In this document: positions 17,852 through 28,184 of the stretch, piece by piece | Layout of the letters: every line of letters starts with the position of its first letter | Numbering within the stretch: the first letter of the stretch is position 1 | Source of the DNA: Thraustochytrium sp. TN22 | Taxonomy: Eukaryota > Sar > Bigyra > Thraustochytrida > Thraustochytriidae | Length of the DNA stretch: 64,000 nt | Assembly (NCBI GenBank): GCA_013306675.1 | Contig: JABLUY010000140.1 | Span: 34,576 to 98,575, forward strand | Direction of reading: 5' to 3' | The notes under the pieces: model-generated | What the model was told of the DNA's origin: nothing | Seen by the model: the letters and a program-made list of their open reading frames with translations, nothing else | Databases searched by the model: none | Program-made: the position numbers and the translations under genes

Positions 17852-19124
17852 ATGGTGGTTAGCGGCGGCGGCGGCGGCGGCGCGGGCGGCAAGCGCGCGC
17901 GGCAGCACGCGCTGCTGCCCGCGGTGGTGGTGGACCTGGACCACACGCTGGTGCACGCGTCCGGCGAGGTGCCGTCGCTGGCGGAGCTGGAGTCGCGGCG
18001 CGAGAGCGAGTCGCAGAAGCTGGACGTCTTCTCGATCGATATCACGTAAGTGACGGGCTGGCTGTGAGTGGTTGGCTTGCTGGAGGCTGACGTCGCCCGC
18101 GTGTAGCCCGAACGAGCCGCGCATCTTCTGGTGCAAGGTGCGGCCTGGTGCGCGAGCGCTGCTGGCGCGGCTGCGGCGGCTGAACTTCGTGCTGCTGGCG
18201 TACACGCAGGGCGCGGAGACGTACGCACGGCAGCTGCTGCGCGTGTTGGACCCCAAGGGCGCGATCTTCGGCGAGCGGCTGCTGGCGGCGGCCGACAAGT
18301 CTGGCGACCGGCCCATCAAGACGCTCGAGCGCGCGGCGGACGTGCTGGGCATGGACCCCAGCCGTCTGCTGGTGCTGGACGACCGCATGGACGTCTGGGC
18401 CGTGCCAGGCGAGTCGCGCGCGCGGCTGCTGCGCGTGCGGCCCTTCGTGTGGTTCCACAACCCTTCGCGGGACGAGGTCATGCGCCGCGTCAAGCACGTG
18501 TCGGGCATGCCGCGCTTCCTCTTCAACAGGCAGTCCTTTGACGACCGCGACTACATGTACCTGGGCCGTATCGGCGAGGTCCTGGTGGACATCTGGCAGC
18601 AGTCGCTCATGGACGTGAACGGCGACTTGAACTCGGCCGCGCGCGTGGTGCGGCGGGAGGTTCTGGGCGGCATGGTCATCTTCGTGGACAGCGCAGAGGT
18701 GGCGCCGCCCGGGTCCGAGCTGTATGACGAGGCCATGGCGGCCGGCGCTACGTTGCGCACGGCATTTGACAAGGATGCGACGCACGTTGTGACCATGGCG
18801 ACCTCCATCACTTCGACGCTTCAAAAGACCATCGACGCCGGCCTTCCGGTGTACTCTGCGGAGTGGCTCGTGGAGAGTCTGGACCGCTGGGAGGCGCTCG
18901 AGGGCGAAGACGCCGCGGCCTTCGTGCCGGCGTTTGTGCACAAGCACGCGCGCAAGGGAGAGCAAGCGTCAAGCGCTGCTGCCGCCGTCGCTGCCGCCTC
19001 CGCCTCCGCCGCTGCCCCAAAGCAGCCCAAGCTCAAGATGCTCTCGATGGCCGAGGCGTCCAAGGCGCTGCCGACGCCGCCGGGCAAGCGGCGGCGGCGG
19101 CGCAAGGGATCCGGCGTAGCATAG
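17852..19124 (+). CDS. FCP1-like RNA polymerase II CTD phosphatase (FCPH + BRCT), two exons
   Basis: Exons 17852-18045 and 18107-19124 encode 403 residues. The 61-base intron has gtaagt at its 5' end and gtgtag at its 3' end; it splits a Thr codon and joins SIDIT to PNEPRIFW. The FCP1 homology domain has the DxDxT phosphatase motif DLDHTLVH (28-35; Asp28 nucleophile, Asp30), then LLAYTQGAETYA and LVLDDRMDVW (DD at 156-157, the FCP1 hallmark). A BRCT domain follows (about 250-338, from LGGMVIFVDS to SAEWLVESL), then a basic tail. Family members remove Ser phosphates from the RNA polymerase II C-terminal heptads in the nucleus. The protein is short compared with animal CTDP1 and nearer to compact plant or protist forms. 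The start is the only ATG before the domain. Confidence 0.92.
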
Positions 19125-19457
19125 CATACCGAATGTAAAGGCAATGGGGGGAGACTGCGCAAGAGCGCAAGAGATCAAACAGGCGACGCAGGCCGTATTG
19201 ACAGTGAGTGACGAATGCAAAGGTAGTTTTGACAACTCGATAACTCAGGCAGAGAAAGAACGCGTGCGCGCAACAAATGTTTTATACAAAAAAAGGTCAA
19301 TCAGAAGCGGGCACGAAGCGCAATAGAACAAACCAAACAGGCGAGGTGAGAGCCCCGGGGCGTCCGCCCGCCGTGCACGTGCAGGCAGCAGCCACCAAAG
19401 GGTGGTCGGTATCCCAACAAACACCGCGCGGCAGCCGCGCAGAGCTGCCCGCACGAA
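19125..19457. other. convergent gap, nothing recognised
   Basis: Tail-to-tail spacer between FCP1 and the cyclin gene. It is relatively A-rich near 19250-19330, as expected for 3' ends. No repeat or gene is seen. Confidence 0.5.
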
Positions 19458-20150
19458 TTACGCGTTCCTGACGAGGACCTCGACGGAGCGCCAGAATTGG
19501 TCCGAGCTGGCGGAGAGGTCAAAGGAGACCATCGTGCAGAACTGGACCTCAAAGTCGTTCAGCTGCGTGAGCGGGACGCCGCCGACCGTGGCCATGAACT
19601 TGTTGGGGATGGCCTTGTCGCGCCAGGTCTTGGCGGCGAGCGTGACGGCCGTGAGCAGGATGCGGTGCACGTTGCAGCGCGTGAGCACAAAGTCGGGCTG
19701 GCGCTGCATGAGGCGGTCCACGAAGATCACGGCCAGCACGACGGCCACAAAGCCGGGCGACACGCCCGAGGTGGACGCCTCGCCGTCGTGGTTGTCGTTG
19801 AGAAAGTCCATGAGCCCCAGCGCGTACTTGTCGAGCGCGCGCTTGGGCTCGGTGCCCACGGAGAAGCGCGGCTCGGGGCGGCCAAAGTGCTGGCTCGCCA
19901 GCCGCCACAGCGTCGTCCCGAGCTTCTCCACCACGAGCCGCTCGTCCAGCACGCTGCCGGCGGGCCGCGGCGGCCGCTCCGGCGTGGCTGCGGCCGCGGG
20001 CGACGCCGGCCCAGGCCTGCTTCCTCTCCCGGCCGCGCCGCCGGGGCCTGACGCCGTGAGCCGCCGCACGAGGACGGGCACGACCGAGGCAGGCGTCGCC
20101 GGGCTGACCATCGCGCCTCCGACGCCGAGCGGCGCCGGCGACCCCCGCAT
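19458..20150 (-). CDS. PHO80-like (P/U-type) cyclin
   Basis: 230 residues from the ATG at 20150; an inner ATG at 20111 (MVSPATPAS) would give 217. The longer open frame starts at a GTG and is Ala/Arg low complexity. The cyclin box shows the PHO80 family pattern: VIFVDRLMQRQPDFVLT, NVHRILLTAVTLAAKTW, NKFMATVGGVPLTQLNDFEV, CTMVSFDLSAS. NVHR and the GGV...LN.FE pattern are characteristic. Such cyclins bind CDKs of the Pho85/CDKA type and control nutrient (phosphate) responses in yeast; the partner here is unknown. An N-terminal Pro/Ala-rich segment precedes the box. The stop codon directly follows VRNA, so the protein ends soon after the cyclin box. Confidence 0.85.
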   Translation of the reverse strand: MRGSPAPLGVGGAMVSPATPASVVPVLVRRLTASGPGGAAGRGSRPGPASPAAAATPERPPRPAGSVLDERLVVEKLGTTLWRLASQHFGRPEPRFSVGTEPKRALDKYALGLMDFLNDNHDGEASTSGVSPGFVAVVLAVIFVDRLMQRQPDFVLTRCNVHRILLTAVTLAAKTWRDKAIPNKFMATVGGVPLTQLNDFEVQFCTMVSFDLSASSDQFWRSVEVLVRNA

Positions 20151-22566
20151 GCGTCGCCGCGCCGCGCCGCGCCGCGCCGTGCCCGCCGCGCCGCGCAGGC
20201 CCGCTCCGCGCGCGCCGCGCTCCGCGCAGCCGCCGAAGCGGCCGCCGAAGCCTTGCGGGTTTGCTTGGCGCGAGCAGCCGCAGGCCACGGCGGCCGCCCG
20301 CGCGCGCGAGGCCACGCCGCGAGGCTCAACGCCTTCCTCCTGCGTCGCGCGGCGGCCGTTCGCCGTCCGCCGTTCGCCGCGCGCGGTCGATCGCAGGACG
20401 CCGGCCCCTGGCCGCGCGCTTTGATCCCGGAACCGGCGGCGGCGGCGGCGCGCGCTCGCTCGCTCGCTCGCTCGCTCGCAGGCAGGCGGTCGCGGCCGGG
20501 CGCGGCCAGCGGCTCCGCCGGCCTGCGAAAGCGATTTGGGCGCGGCCTTGGCGTCGTGGACGGCGCGCCGGCAGTGGACAGGTCCACACGGCTCCGCGAG
20601 CGGCACGCGCGCTTGAAGGCGGCGCCGGCGGCGTTGGCGCGCGGAAAAGCGGCTGCGGGGGCGGCGCTGTTCACAGCGGCCCAAGAATGCGCGGAGCGGC
20701 CCCGCAGCGGGCGGGTGCGGGGTGCGGGAGCCCACTTAGGCTTGGGCTCCTAGGGTTTGCCATACCAGGGAGGCGCAGAGCCAAGGGCAGCGGGGAGTTT
20801 GGGGGCTGGGGGAGGTGCGGAAAAGGAGAATGGCTGGGGGGCTGCGGGGGCGCTGCCTTGCTGGACCCGCCGGCGCGGCGCCGGCCGGGGAGGCGAGGCG
20901 TGACGGGCCGAGGGCGGGCGCGAAAGCAGCGCCTGCGACTCGGACTCGCGTCACTCGCCAAGCGCCGCCGCTGTGAGTTGATGAACTCGGAGATTTCTTG
21001 GTCGCTCATGTCGGCGGCCGGCGGCCGGGGCTGACCAAGCAGCTAGAAGCATTTGTGAAGCCTATCCGAGTGCCTCGCGACGGTCAAGAGCCCGCTCCGC
21101 GCGCGTTTCGCTGTTGACAAGGGCCCTGCCACCTCGACAAACCTTCTCTACTTGACTGTGAGACCTCGCTCACTTGACTGTGAGACCTTGCTCACTGTCA
21201 GTCTCGCTCTGAGCATAAAGGGGCCGTCGACGGCTTCAGCTTGTCCGAGTGGGCGACGTTGATGCAGCCGTAGGTCGATGAGCTTGACGGCTTGGGCGTG
21301 GAGCGCCGCGAGCGCGGCTGAGAGCTCGGCAGCAGCCGCGGCGGGATCGCCGAGCAAGGTTACTATCCTGGTGCGGCGGCGGCCCAGCAATCTGGCGAGG
21401 TTGACGCCCTAGTCACGGCCACCCTTGTCCAGGCTGGAGTGACTTGAGGGCACGGCATACCTTGACCTCTTTGTCCAGCTCCGAGGCTCGCGGTACGCAA
21501 CGCAGACCCTGTGCGCGGAGAACCAAAGGAAGCGCTGCAGCGCTTCCTTTGATCTCCTAGCACTGCTTGGTCACGGCTTTCTCGTCCGAGGCTATGATCT
21601 CCCTGCCTGGCGAATCTCTTTTTGGACGGATGGCACAGGCCGGCCGAGATCAGCAGGAATCGCGAAACCGACGACGAGATGAGGCCAGCCGGTAGCCTGC
21701 TCTAAGATCACTTGCTCGCCCAGTGACCGACAACACTGTCACGTGAGTCACCTTGGCCAGCACACGGGCAGGCAAGTGCCTCTACTGTCTCGCGCATGTG
21801 CTCCTCGTCGCGTCCATCCTGCTATTCCACATGGTCCTGCTGCTGGCCATCCTCCGGATCGTTCGCCTTGACCTCCACGGCGCTCGTCGCCGCCTGCCTC
21901 GCTCTTGACCTCCGCACTGGCGCCGCGCGTCTTTTAGGCTCCGCAATGGCGTCGCGTCGCCACACCCGGCCCGCGCCCGCGCCCACGCGGCCTGATGCCT
22001 GCGCAAGTCTTCGCTGCACTGCACTCACAGGCTGAGTCAGTGCACTGCACGCGTGCCGGCACGCGCCGACTTGACTGTGCAGTGATCAGTGTGAGTAGTA
22101 GTTAGGCTAGGCCTACTACTACTGTGACTACTAGGTAGTAACGCCTCCAGTCACCAGCGGCGCCGCGCCAGTGGTGGTGGCACTTGGTCTCACACTCTTC
22201 GCATGCGCTTGCGGCTTGACAGTGAGAGAGTAAGTTTCAGGCGCGCCTCTGCCAGGCTGCCAGCTACGCAATGGCACCTGCCAGACTCGCCGGACTCCGT
22301 CCCATGCACGTCAAGTCAGTGGCTGATCACGCACGCCTGCGCTCGCGCTCGTGTGTTTCCAAACTTGCATCGCGCATTCGCGCCTTGCACTGCGTGCAGT
22401 AACTGCTCCCTTTCTCTGATCTCGTGACTCTGTCAGTCAGCACCTGAGGCAGGCAGGGCCGGGCAGCCAGAGACACAGTCTGCTTGACGACTCGGAGACG
22501 ACCACAACCCGCAGAAAGCAAAAGAACGCCGCGCGCTTCGTGGCGCCGCGCGGGCGCGGGGCCAGC
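20151..22566. other. 2.4 kb non-coding stretch
   Basis: Lies between the divergent cyclin (-) and sulfatase (+) genes. A (GCTC)n run is at about 20449-20479. A perfect 28-base palindrome is at 21524-21551, and an imperfect inverted repeat of agtagtag/ctactact at about 22094-22123. A minus-strand ATG frame from 21009 begins MSDQEISEFINSQRRR, which does not look random, but it continues as Pro/Arg low complexity and I could not find a splice partner. No gene is called. Confidence 0.5.
21524..21551. repeat. perfect 28-base palindrome
   Basis: The 14 bases 21524-21537 (caaaggaagcgctg) are exactly reverse-complementary to 21538-21551, with no spacer. The centre is ctgcag. No gene lies within 1 kb on either side. 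Confidence 0.9.
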
Positions 22567-24045
22567 ATGCGGCCAAGCGCCGCCTTGGCGCTGGCGCTGG
22601 CGCTTGCAAGCGGCGCGAGTCGAGCCGAGGCGACGGCGCCGAACGTGGTCATCTTCTACACGGACGACCAGGGGTATGGCGACCACGCGCGCGCCAATCC
22701 AGGCCTGCTGGCCACTCCAACGATGGGGCGGCTGGCGGACGAGGGGCTCAACTTCACGGACGGGCACAGCGGCGCGTCGGTCTGCACGCCGTCGCGCTTC
22801 GGCCTCCTGACGGGCCGCGCGAGCGCGCGCGTGCGGCCGCGCGGGGGCGTCGCCGAGGAGGACACCCCGCCGGTCGTGGAGCCCGGCACACCCACGATCG
22901 CCAGCGTGCTGCGAGACGAGGCCGGCTACGCCACCGGCATGTTCGGCAAGTGGCACCTGGGTATGACCCTACCGGGCAGCCCGGGGTCACGGGACTGGGG
23001 GGAAGCCGTGATCGGCGGGCCGATCGACTACGGCTTCGACGAGTTCTACGGGCTCTTCGCGTCCATGAACTACGGCTTCCTCACCTATATCGACGGCGCG
23101 CATGCCAGCGCGCCGGCGGATCTGTGGACGCGCAAGGTGCCCATTAACGGCGCCGTTGCGAATGGGCGGCGCAAGGCGGCCACGTACACCTTCGCCGAGC
23201 CGCGCGAGGAAGACTACGGCAAGAGGTCGCTCGAGTGTACCGCCGACTTTGACCCGCGCTACACCATGGAGACGCTCACCGAGCGGGCGCTCGCCTTCAT
23301 TGACGACCACCACGATGAGCCATTCTTTCTCTACGTAGCCGCCACGACGCCGCATCACCCAGTGGTGGTGCATCCTGACTTTGCAGGGCGAACGGCCTTT
23401 GGCCCGTGGACCGACATGCTCGAGGAGCTCGACCACCGGGCCGGCCAGCTCTTGGACCGCCTTGACGCCTGGGGCATCGGCAACAACACGATCTTCATCT
23501 GGACCTCGGACAACGGTCCGGAGGACGTTGCAAAGGACCTACGCAAAGTTGGGTACTGGGCGACCGGCCACACGCTTCGTGGCGACAAGCGCTCCATCTA
23601 TGAGGGCGGACACCGCGTCCCGACCCTGCTGCGCTGGCCGGCCGGGGTCGCGGCGCCGGGCCGCCGCGTGGACCGTCCGGTCTCGCAGTTGGACCTGCTC
23701 GCCACGGTGGCGGAGCTCGCCGGCGTGAACAGCACGGCCCTCGCGGCCACGGACAGCATCAGCTTCGCGGACGTCATCACGGATGAGACCGTTGACGCTA
23801 GCAGCACCTCCCGTGCGGCGCCCATGCTCTGCGAAGACTTGTACGCCAATCTGGCCGTACGCTACGGCCCGCTCAAGCTGATTCCGTCCAAGAAGCGCGC
23901 CTACAATCTTGACAAGGACCCGGGGGAGAAGAAGAATCTGTGGAAGAAGGTGGGCCGCGCGCTGCGCAAGAGCGCCATCGAGTTGGTCCAGGACGTCAGT
24001 GGTATGGCGGACAGCGGCTTTCTGGCGGCGCGCTCTGACTTGTGA
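22567..24045 (+). CDS. secreted sulfatase (arylsulfatase-type)
   Basis: 492 residues. The frame opens at a GTG (22540), but the ATG at 22567 gives a clean signal peptide (MRPSAALALALALASGASRA) that would cleave near residue 22. Sulfatase hallmarks follow. VVIFYTDDQGYGDH carries the metal-binding Asp33-Asp34. CTPSRFGLLTGR begins with Cys73, which is converted to formylglycine in the CxPSR consensus. FGKWHLGM holds catalytic Lys/His. TPHHP and TSDNGPEDVAKDLR supply further active-site residues, and LRGDKRSIYEGGHRVP is conserved in the family. It hydrolyses sulfate esters, most likely of extracellular polysaccharides or in lysosome-like compartments. The protein looks complete. Its 3' end lies only 84 bases from the convergent dehydroquinate synthase. 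Confidence 0.94.
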   Translation: MRPSAALALALALASGASRAEATAPNVVIFYTDDQGYGDHARANPGLLATPTMGRLADEGLNFTDGHSGASVCTPSRFGLLTGRASARVRPRGGVAEEDTPPVVEPGTPTIASVLRDEAGYATGMFGKWHLGMTLPGSPGSRDWGEAVIGGPIDYGFDEFYGLFASMNYGFLTYIDGAHASAPADLWTRKVPINGAVANGRRKAATYTFAEPREEDYGKRSLECTADFDPRYTMETLTERALAFIDDHHDEPFFLYVAATTPHHPVVVHPDFAGRTAFGPWTDMLEELDHRAGQLLDRLDAWGIGNNTIFIWTSDNGPEDVAKDLRKVGYWATGHTLRGDKRSIYEGGHRVPTLLRWPAGVAAPGRRVDRPVSQLDLLATVAELAGVNSTALAATDSISFADVITDETVDASSTSRAAPMLCEDLYANLAVRYGPLKLIPSKKRAYNLDKDPGEKKNLWKKVGRALRKSAIELVQDVSGMADSGFLAARSDL

Positions 24046-24129
24046 CTTCGTTGGTGGTAAGGGTAAAGGACTCGGAAAGAAAGAGCTTCAGTTCTAAAAG
24101 GGGCCTACTTAGTTTGCGATGGTCAATCC

Positions 24130-25673
24130 TCAACCGAAGATAATGCTTGAGGCGCCGCCAGGCGGCTGGTGCACGCGCGTGGTGGGGCGGCCCGTCATGA
24201 CGTTGTTGTTGTTCTGGTTGCTGCCGGAGGCGAAGGAATTGGCGCTGGGAGGCGGCACGGGCGGCGCCGCGCCATTGCCGTTGCCGTTGTCGGTGCCATT
24301 GCGGGGGCTGCTGGCACTGCCGTTGCCAGCGCTCGTGGTGAGCGACTCAAAGGCCGGGATGAGCTCTTCGGGCAGGATCTTCATGAGGCGCACGTCGCCA
24401 ATGGCGTGCGGCATGGTGACGGTGATGTGCGCGCGCTCGCGCTTCTTGTCCATGAGCGAGGCCTTGACGAGGTCGTCCGAGCTGAGGCCCTCGAGACCCG
24501 TGGGCAGCTGCAGCGCGCGCAGCAGCGCCGAGATGCGGTCCGGCAGCTCCTTGGCGCAGAGCCCGCGCAGCACGGCCAGGTGCGTCTCCGCCACCGTGCC
24601 CATGGCCACGGCCTCGCCGTGGCGCAGGCCGCCGTAGCCCACGACCGCCTCAATGGCGTGGCCCACGGTGTGACCAAGGTTCAGCAGCGCGCGCTTGCCG
24701 GACTCGCGCTCGTCGGCGCTCACGACGGCCGCCTTGATCTCACAGCAGCGCCGCACGGTGTACTTGAGCGCCTCCTTGTCGCGCGCCACGATGGCCTCCG
24801 CGTTCGCCTCCAGCCACTCGAAGAACGCAGTGCTCGGCACCAGCTTGCTGGCGTCGGCCGGGTCCGGCACCTCCTCCAGCACCGCGTGCTTGACCACCTC
24901 GCCCAGGCCGCAGCGGAACTCCGGGTCCGACAGCGAGTCCAGCGTCTCCACAGCCACGTGCACCAAGAAAGGCTGCCAAAAGGCGCCCAGGAGGTTCTTG
25001 CCCTGCGCCGTGTTCACGCCCGTCTTGCCGCCCACCGAGGCATCCACCTGCGCCAGCAGCGTCGTCGGCACGTTGCAAAACGGCAGCCCGCGCATCGTCG
25101 TGGCCGCCGCGAAGCCGGCAATGTCCGTCGTCACGCCGCCGCCCACCGCCACCACGGGCGTCTTGCGGTCCACCTGCAGCTCCAGCAGCCGGTTCACCAG
25201 GCCCACGTACGTCTCCGGCGTCTTCTTCGCCTCGCCGTCCTCCAGCTCCACGTACTCCGGCTCCCACCCGGCCGCCGCCAGGCTCGACTTGACGCGCTCC
25301 GCGTACAGCGGGCCCACGACGTCGTTCGACACCACCACGCACTTGCCCGGCTTGTGCAGCTTTGCCATGGTCGCGCCCAGCGTGTCCAGCGGCTTGAACT
25401 CGATCGGGTAGCTGCGCGTGGACCCGAGCCCCGTCAGTTTATTTGACTTCCTGTGCACGGCCGCCACAGTGTCCAGCGCGAGCGCTGGCAAGAGAGGCGT
25501 GCGAGAGAGACGAGACGAGAGAGAGGGAGAGAGAGAGGGAGGGAGAGAGAGACGGAGAGAGATGAGAGACGTAAAAAGACATAGAGACGAGTCACGAGCG
25601 TGCGAGACATCGATGCCCCTCCGGCCGGCGTCCGTCGCACTCTTTCTGAGCGCCGTACATCTTCTTCTCTCTC

Positions 25674-25707
<34 letters not shown>

Positions 25708-25908
25708 CGGCCCAGCCGCACGGCCGCGCAGCCGCGTAGTCGTGCCGTCCGCCGCCACGCGTCCATCCATCCACCATCCATCCAAGCCTCCCTCCATTGT
25801 TCATGCACACGGCGCGGCGTGGCACAGCGCGGCGCGCGCGGGGCGCGGCGCGGCGCGGAGCACGTACCTGCGGTCGCCCAGGTCCACCTGCACGGCGTCG
25901 GACGTCAT
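24130..25908 (-). CDS. 3-dehydroquinate synthase, two exons
   Basis: Exons complement(25868-25908) and complement(24130-25411) encode 440 residues. The first exon is only 41 bases (MTSDAVQVDLGDR plus two bases); a gtacgtg donor and a cag acceptor enclose a 456-base intron. The join gives VQVDLGDRSYPIEF, which matches the first strand of bacterial AroB (VTLGERSYPI) and supports the splice. Motifs include AVGGGVTTDIAGF (NAD site), ASVGGKTGVN, GLGEVVKHAVL, and RRCCEIKAAVVSADERESGK followed by LGHTVGHAIEA (zinc ligands). It converts DAHP to 3-dehydroquinate, step 2 of the shikimate pathway. It is free-standing, not part of an AROM fusion, and has no obvious plastid or mitochondrial leader. A 70-residue Asn/Gly/Pro-rich tail follows the domain. 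Confidence 0.93.
25412..25867 (-). other. intron 1 of dehydroquinate synthase with opposed GA and CT tracts
   Basis: The 456-base intron holds a GA-rich tract (about 25500-25567 on plus) and a CT-rich tract (about 25669-25709 on plus). They are mutually complementary, so the pre-mRNA could fold between them. Confidence 0.75.
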
Positions 25909-26418
25909 CTTGCCCACGCGAGCGAGCAGCCGCACGAGCCGCGTCGTGCCGAGCCGTGCCGGGTTGTTGCGGCTTTGCGGCGGCGTCGTCCACTGCGCCG
26001 CCCTGTCCGGCATGTACTGCACCAGCCTGCAGACCTGCTCGCAGCAGGCAGGCAGCGGCCAGACGCACAGCGGGCGCGCTCGCTGCAAGGCCGTGGCGCC
26101 CAGGCCCGGCCCGCGCGCGCAGAGGCCGCGTCGCGGGCGGAAAGCAAGCTCCGAGGCCGGGAAGAGCTAGCTAGCTAGCTTGGTTGCAGCCGGGCACCTT
26201 CTGGGAACAGCGCGAGCGCGCGCTGCAAGAGCGCCTCGCCTCGCGGCGGCAGCGCACGCACGCGGGCAGTGCAGGCGTGCGCTTGTACAGATGAGGCCGG
26301 TCTTTAGAAATTAGTCAGAGAGGACGTCCGGTTGGCTTCGGCTTGCGCTCGCGGCCGCCTGCCCGGTCGGCAGCCGCGCGGGAGCGAGTCCTTCTTGGTG
26401 AGCGAGTCCTTCTTGGTA
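25909..26418. other. gap, no gene seen
   Basis: Upstream of the dehydroquinate synthase first exon and downstream of the coiled-coil gene's 3' end. An agctagctagct run lies at 26165-26180. Confidence 0.5.
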
Positions 26419-28184
26419 TTACTGGAGAGCGCGCAGCTCGCGGCGGAGGCGCGCGTTCTCCGCCTCGAGACGCACAGCTTCCTGCTCAGCCAGGTCGCGC
26501 GCCTCGTTGGCCGCCTTGAGACGGCGGCTCATGTCCCGGGTTGCCGGACCGCTCGCAACCCCATTCTGATACTCGTCGTCGGCGTCCTCGTCCTCGTCGT
26601 CGCCGCCGCCGCCGTCGGCCTCATCATCACGATCATCATCGTCATCGTCGTCGTCGTCATCGCCATCGCCGTCGTCGGCATCTCCTCGCTCACTCCCGTC
26701 CTCGGAATCCGTGCGCTGCAGAGGCGCAGGCGGCTTCGAGCCCGGGGCCCGCAGGCGCGCCTGCTTGAGCTGCGCCTCGAGGTCGAGCGCGTGCTCGAGC
26801 AGGCCGTCTACCTGGGCCTGGAGCGCGGCGGCGGAGGTGGCGCCATGCTGGCGCTCGTCCTCGAGCTTGGCGATCTTGGCCTGCTGCGCGCGCAGGTCCT
26901 CCAGCAGCTTGGAGCGCTCGGCCGCCATGGCGCCGGCGTGGATCTCCGCCTCGGTCTCGCGCAGCAGCGTCTCAAAGGCCGGATCCCCGACCGGGCTCAC
27001 GTCGGCCGCCGCGTAGCGTGCCTGCAGACGCTGCAGGTTGGCGCGCGCCGTCTCGAGCTCGAGGCGCGTGGACTGCTCGGCGGACGCAGCGTCATGCGCC
27101 TGCCGCTCGAGGCGGTCACAGTCGGCGCGCGCGTCCGCGAGCGCGCCCTCGAGCGCGGACATTTTGAGCTTGTTCTCCTTCAGGTAGTCGAGCACGACCT
27201 GGCGTTCCTCGGCGAGCTCTTGGATGCGCGCCTCGGCGCTGGCGAGGCGCTCCCGGAGCGCGCGCGTCTGCGCCTGCGACTCCACCACCTCGCGCTTGAG
27301 CTCGCGCTCGGCACCCTCGCGTGTCGCCAGCTCCATTTCCAGCCGGTGTACCTCCTTTTGAAACATGCCCACCTGGTACAGCATGCCGCTCTGCAGGTTG
27401 CCGTCCACACCCAGGTCTTCAGCGCGCTTCTCGAGCGCGCACGCGAGCACCTCGATCTCGCTCGCCGCGCGGTGCAGGTCCTCCTCCTGGCAGGCCACGG
27501 TCGCGCGCAGCCGCGCGCACTCCTGCTCGGCTGCCGCGAGCGCCGCCTCGCGCTCGCGCACATCCTCCGCCGACTGTGCCGTGCGCGCGGGCCGCGCGCG
27601 CGTCTCGCGCACGCGCGCGTGCTTCGCCGCGCCGGGAGTCAAGCCCGCGACCAGCGAGCCAGCCGGCCACGGTGCTGGCGACCGCGGCGTCGGCCCCAGG
27701 CTGTCGCTGCTGCTCGCGCCGGTCGGGCTGCGTACCATGAGCACTGTCTGGTTCGTCCTCGCGCCGTGCTCGGCCGCAGCAAACCCGGCGCCGGACGCGG
27801 TCCCGGATCCGTCCGAGCCCTGCGCGGACCGCGGCGGCGACCGCGGCCGCAGCCGCATCGCGCGGATCTCCCTGTCCTTGGCCTGCAGCTCCGCGCGCAC
27901 GCGCTGCAGCTCGCGCGTCGTCTGTATCGCGCGCCGCGCCTCCTTGTCCCTCGCGCGCTCCAGCCCCTGCACCACGCGCTTCATCTCCAGCGACTCCTTG
28001 CGGTGAGCCACCGCCGCGCTGTACGCCGACTCTGCTCCGCGCCGCGCGCCGCCGTCAGTCTCGCCCTCCTCCGCCGCCCGCGCCCGCTGCTCGCCGCCGC
28101 GCGCTGCTCGCCGCGCCGCGCACGGGGCCTGCCTGCCTCCTCGCTCCGCCCGGACTCACCATCGCGCACGAGGCGCCGCTCCAT
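26419..28184 (-). CDS. long coiled-coil protein, two exons
   Basis: A 25-base first exon, complement(28160-28184), encodes MERRLVRD plus one base. A GTGAGT donor and cag acceptor flank a 128-base intron, and the second exon, complement(26419-28031), continues ESAYSAAVAHRKESLEMKRV, for 545 residues in all. Without this splice the reading frame starts at a GTG or at Met 27984. The protein is almost all predicted coiled coil: about 10-65, then a Ser/Pro-rich linker with RSPTGASSSDSLGPTPRSP, then about 150-430. A very acidic Asp-rich stretch (about 455-490) follows, then a last heptad segment (RRLKAANEARDLAEQEAVRL). No enzyme domain is seen. A structural or scaffolding role, for example in centrosome, cilium or Golgi, is only inference. 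It is divergent with the polycystin gene. Confidence 0.75.

Noticed and set aside
16274-18526. 750-codon minus frame joining the RDH-like SDR to upstream sequence
   Set aside because: The upstream part is antisense to FCP1 exons and the GAGC repeats; the SDR has its own good ATG at 17209.
20671-21009. Minus frame beginning MSDQEISEFINSQRRR
   Set aside because: The first 20 residues look protein-like, possibly a first exon, but the rest is Pro/Arg low complexity and I found no consensus donor or partner exon.
22094-22123. Imperfect agtagtag/ctactact inverted repeat considered as a terminator or tRNA arm
   Set aside because: Mismatched, no cloverleaf and no gene next to it.
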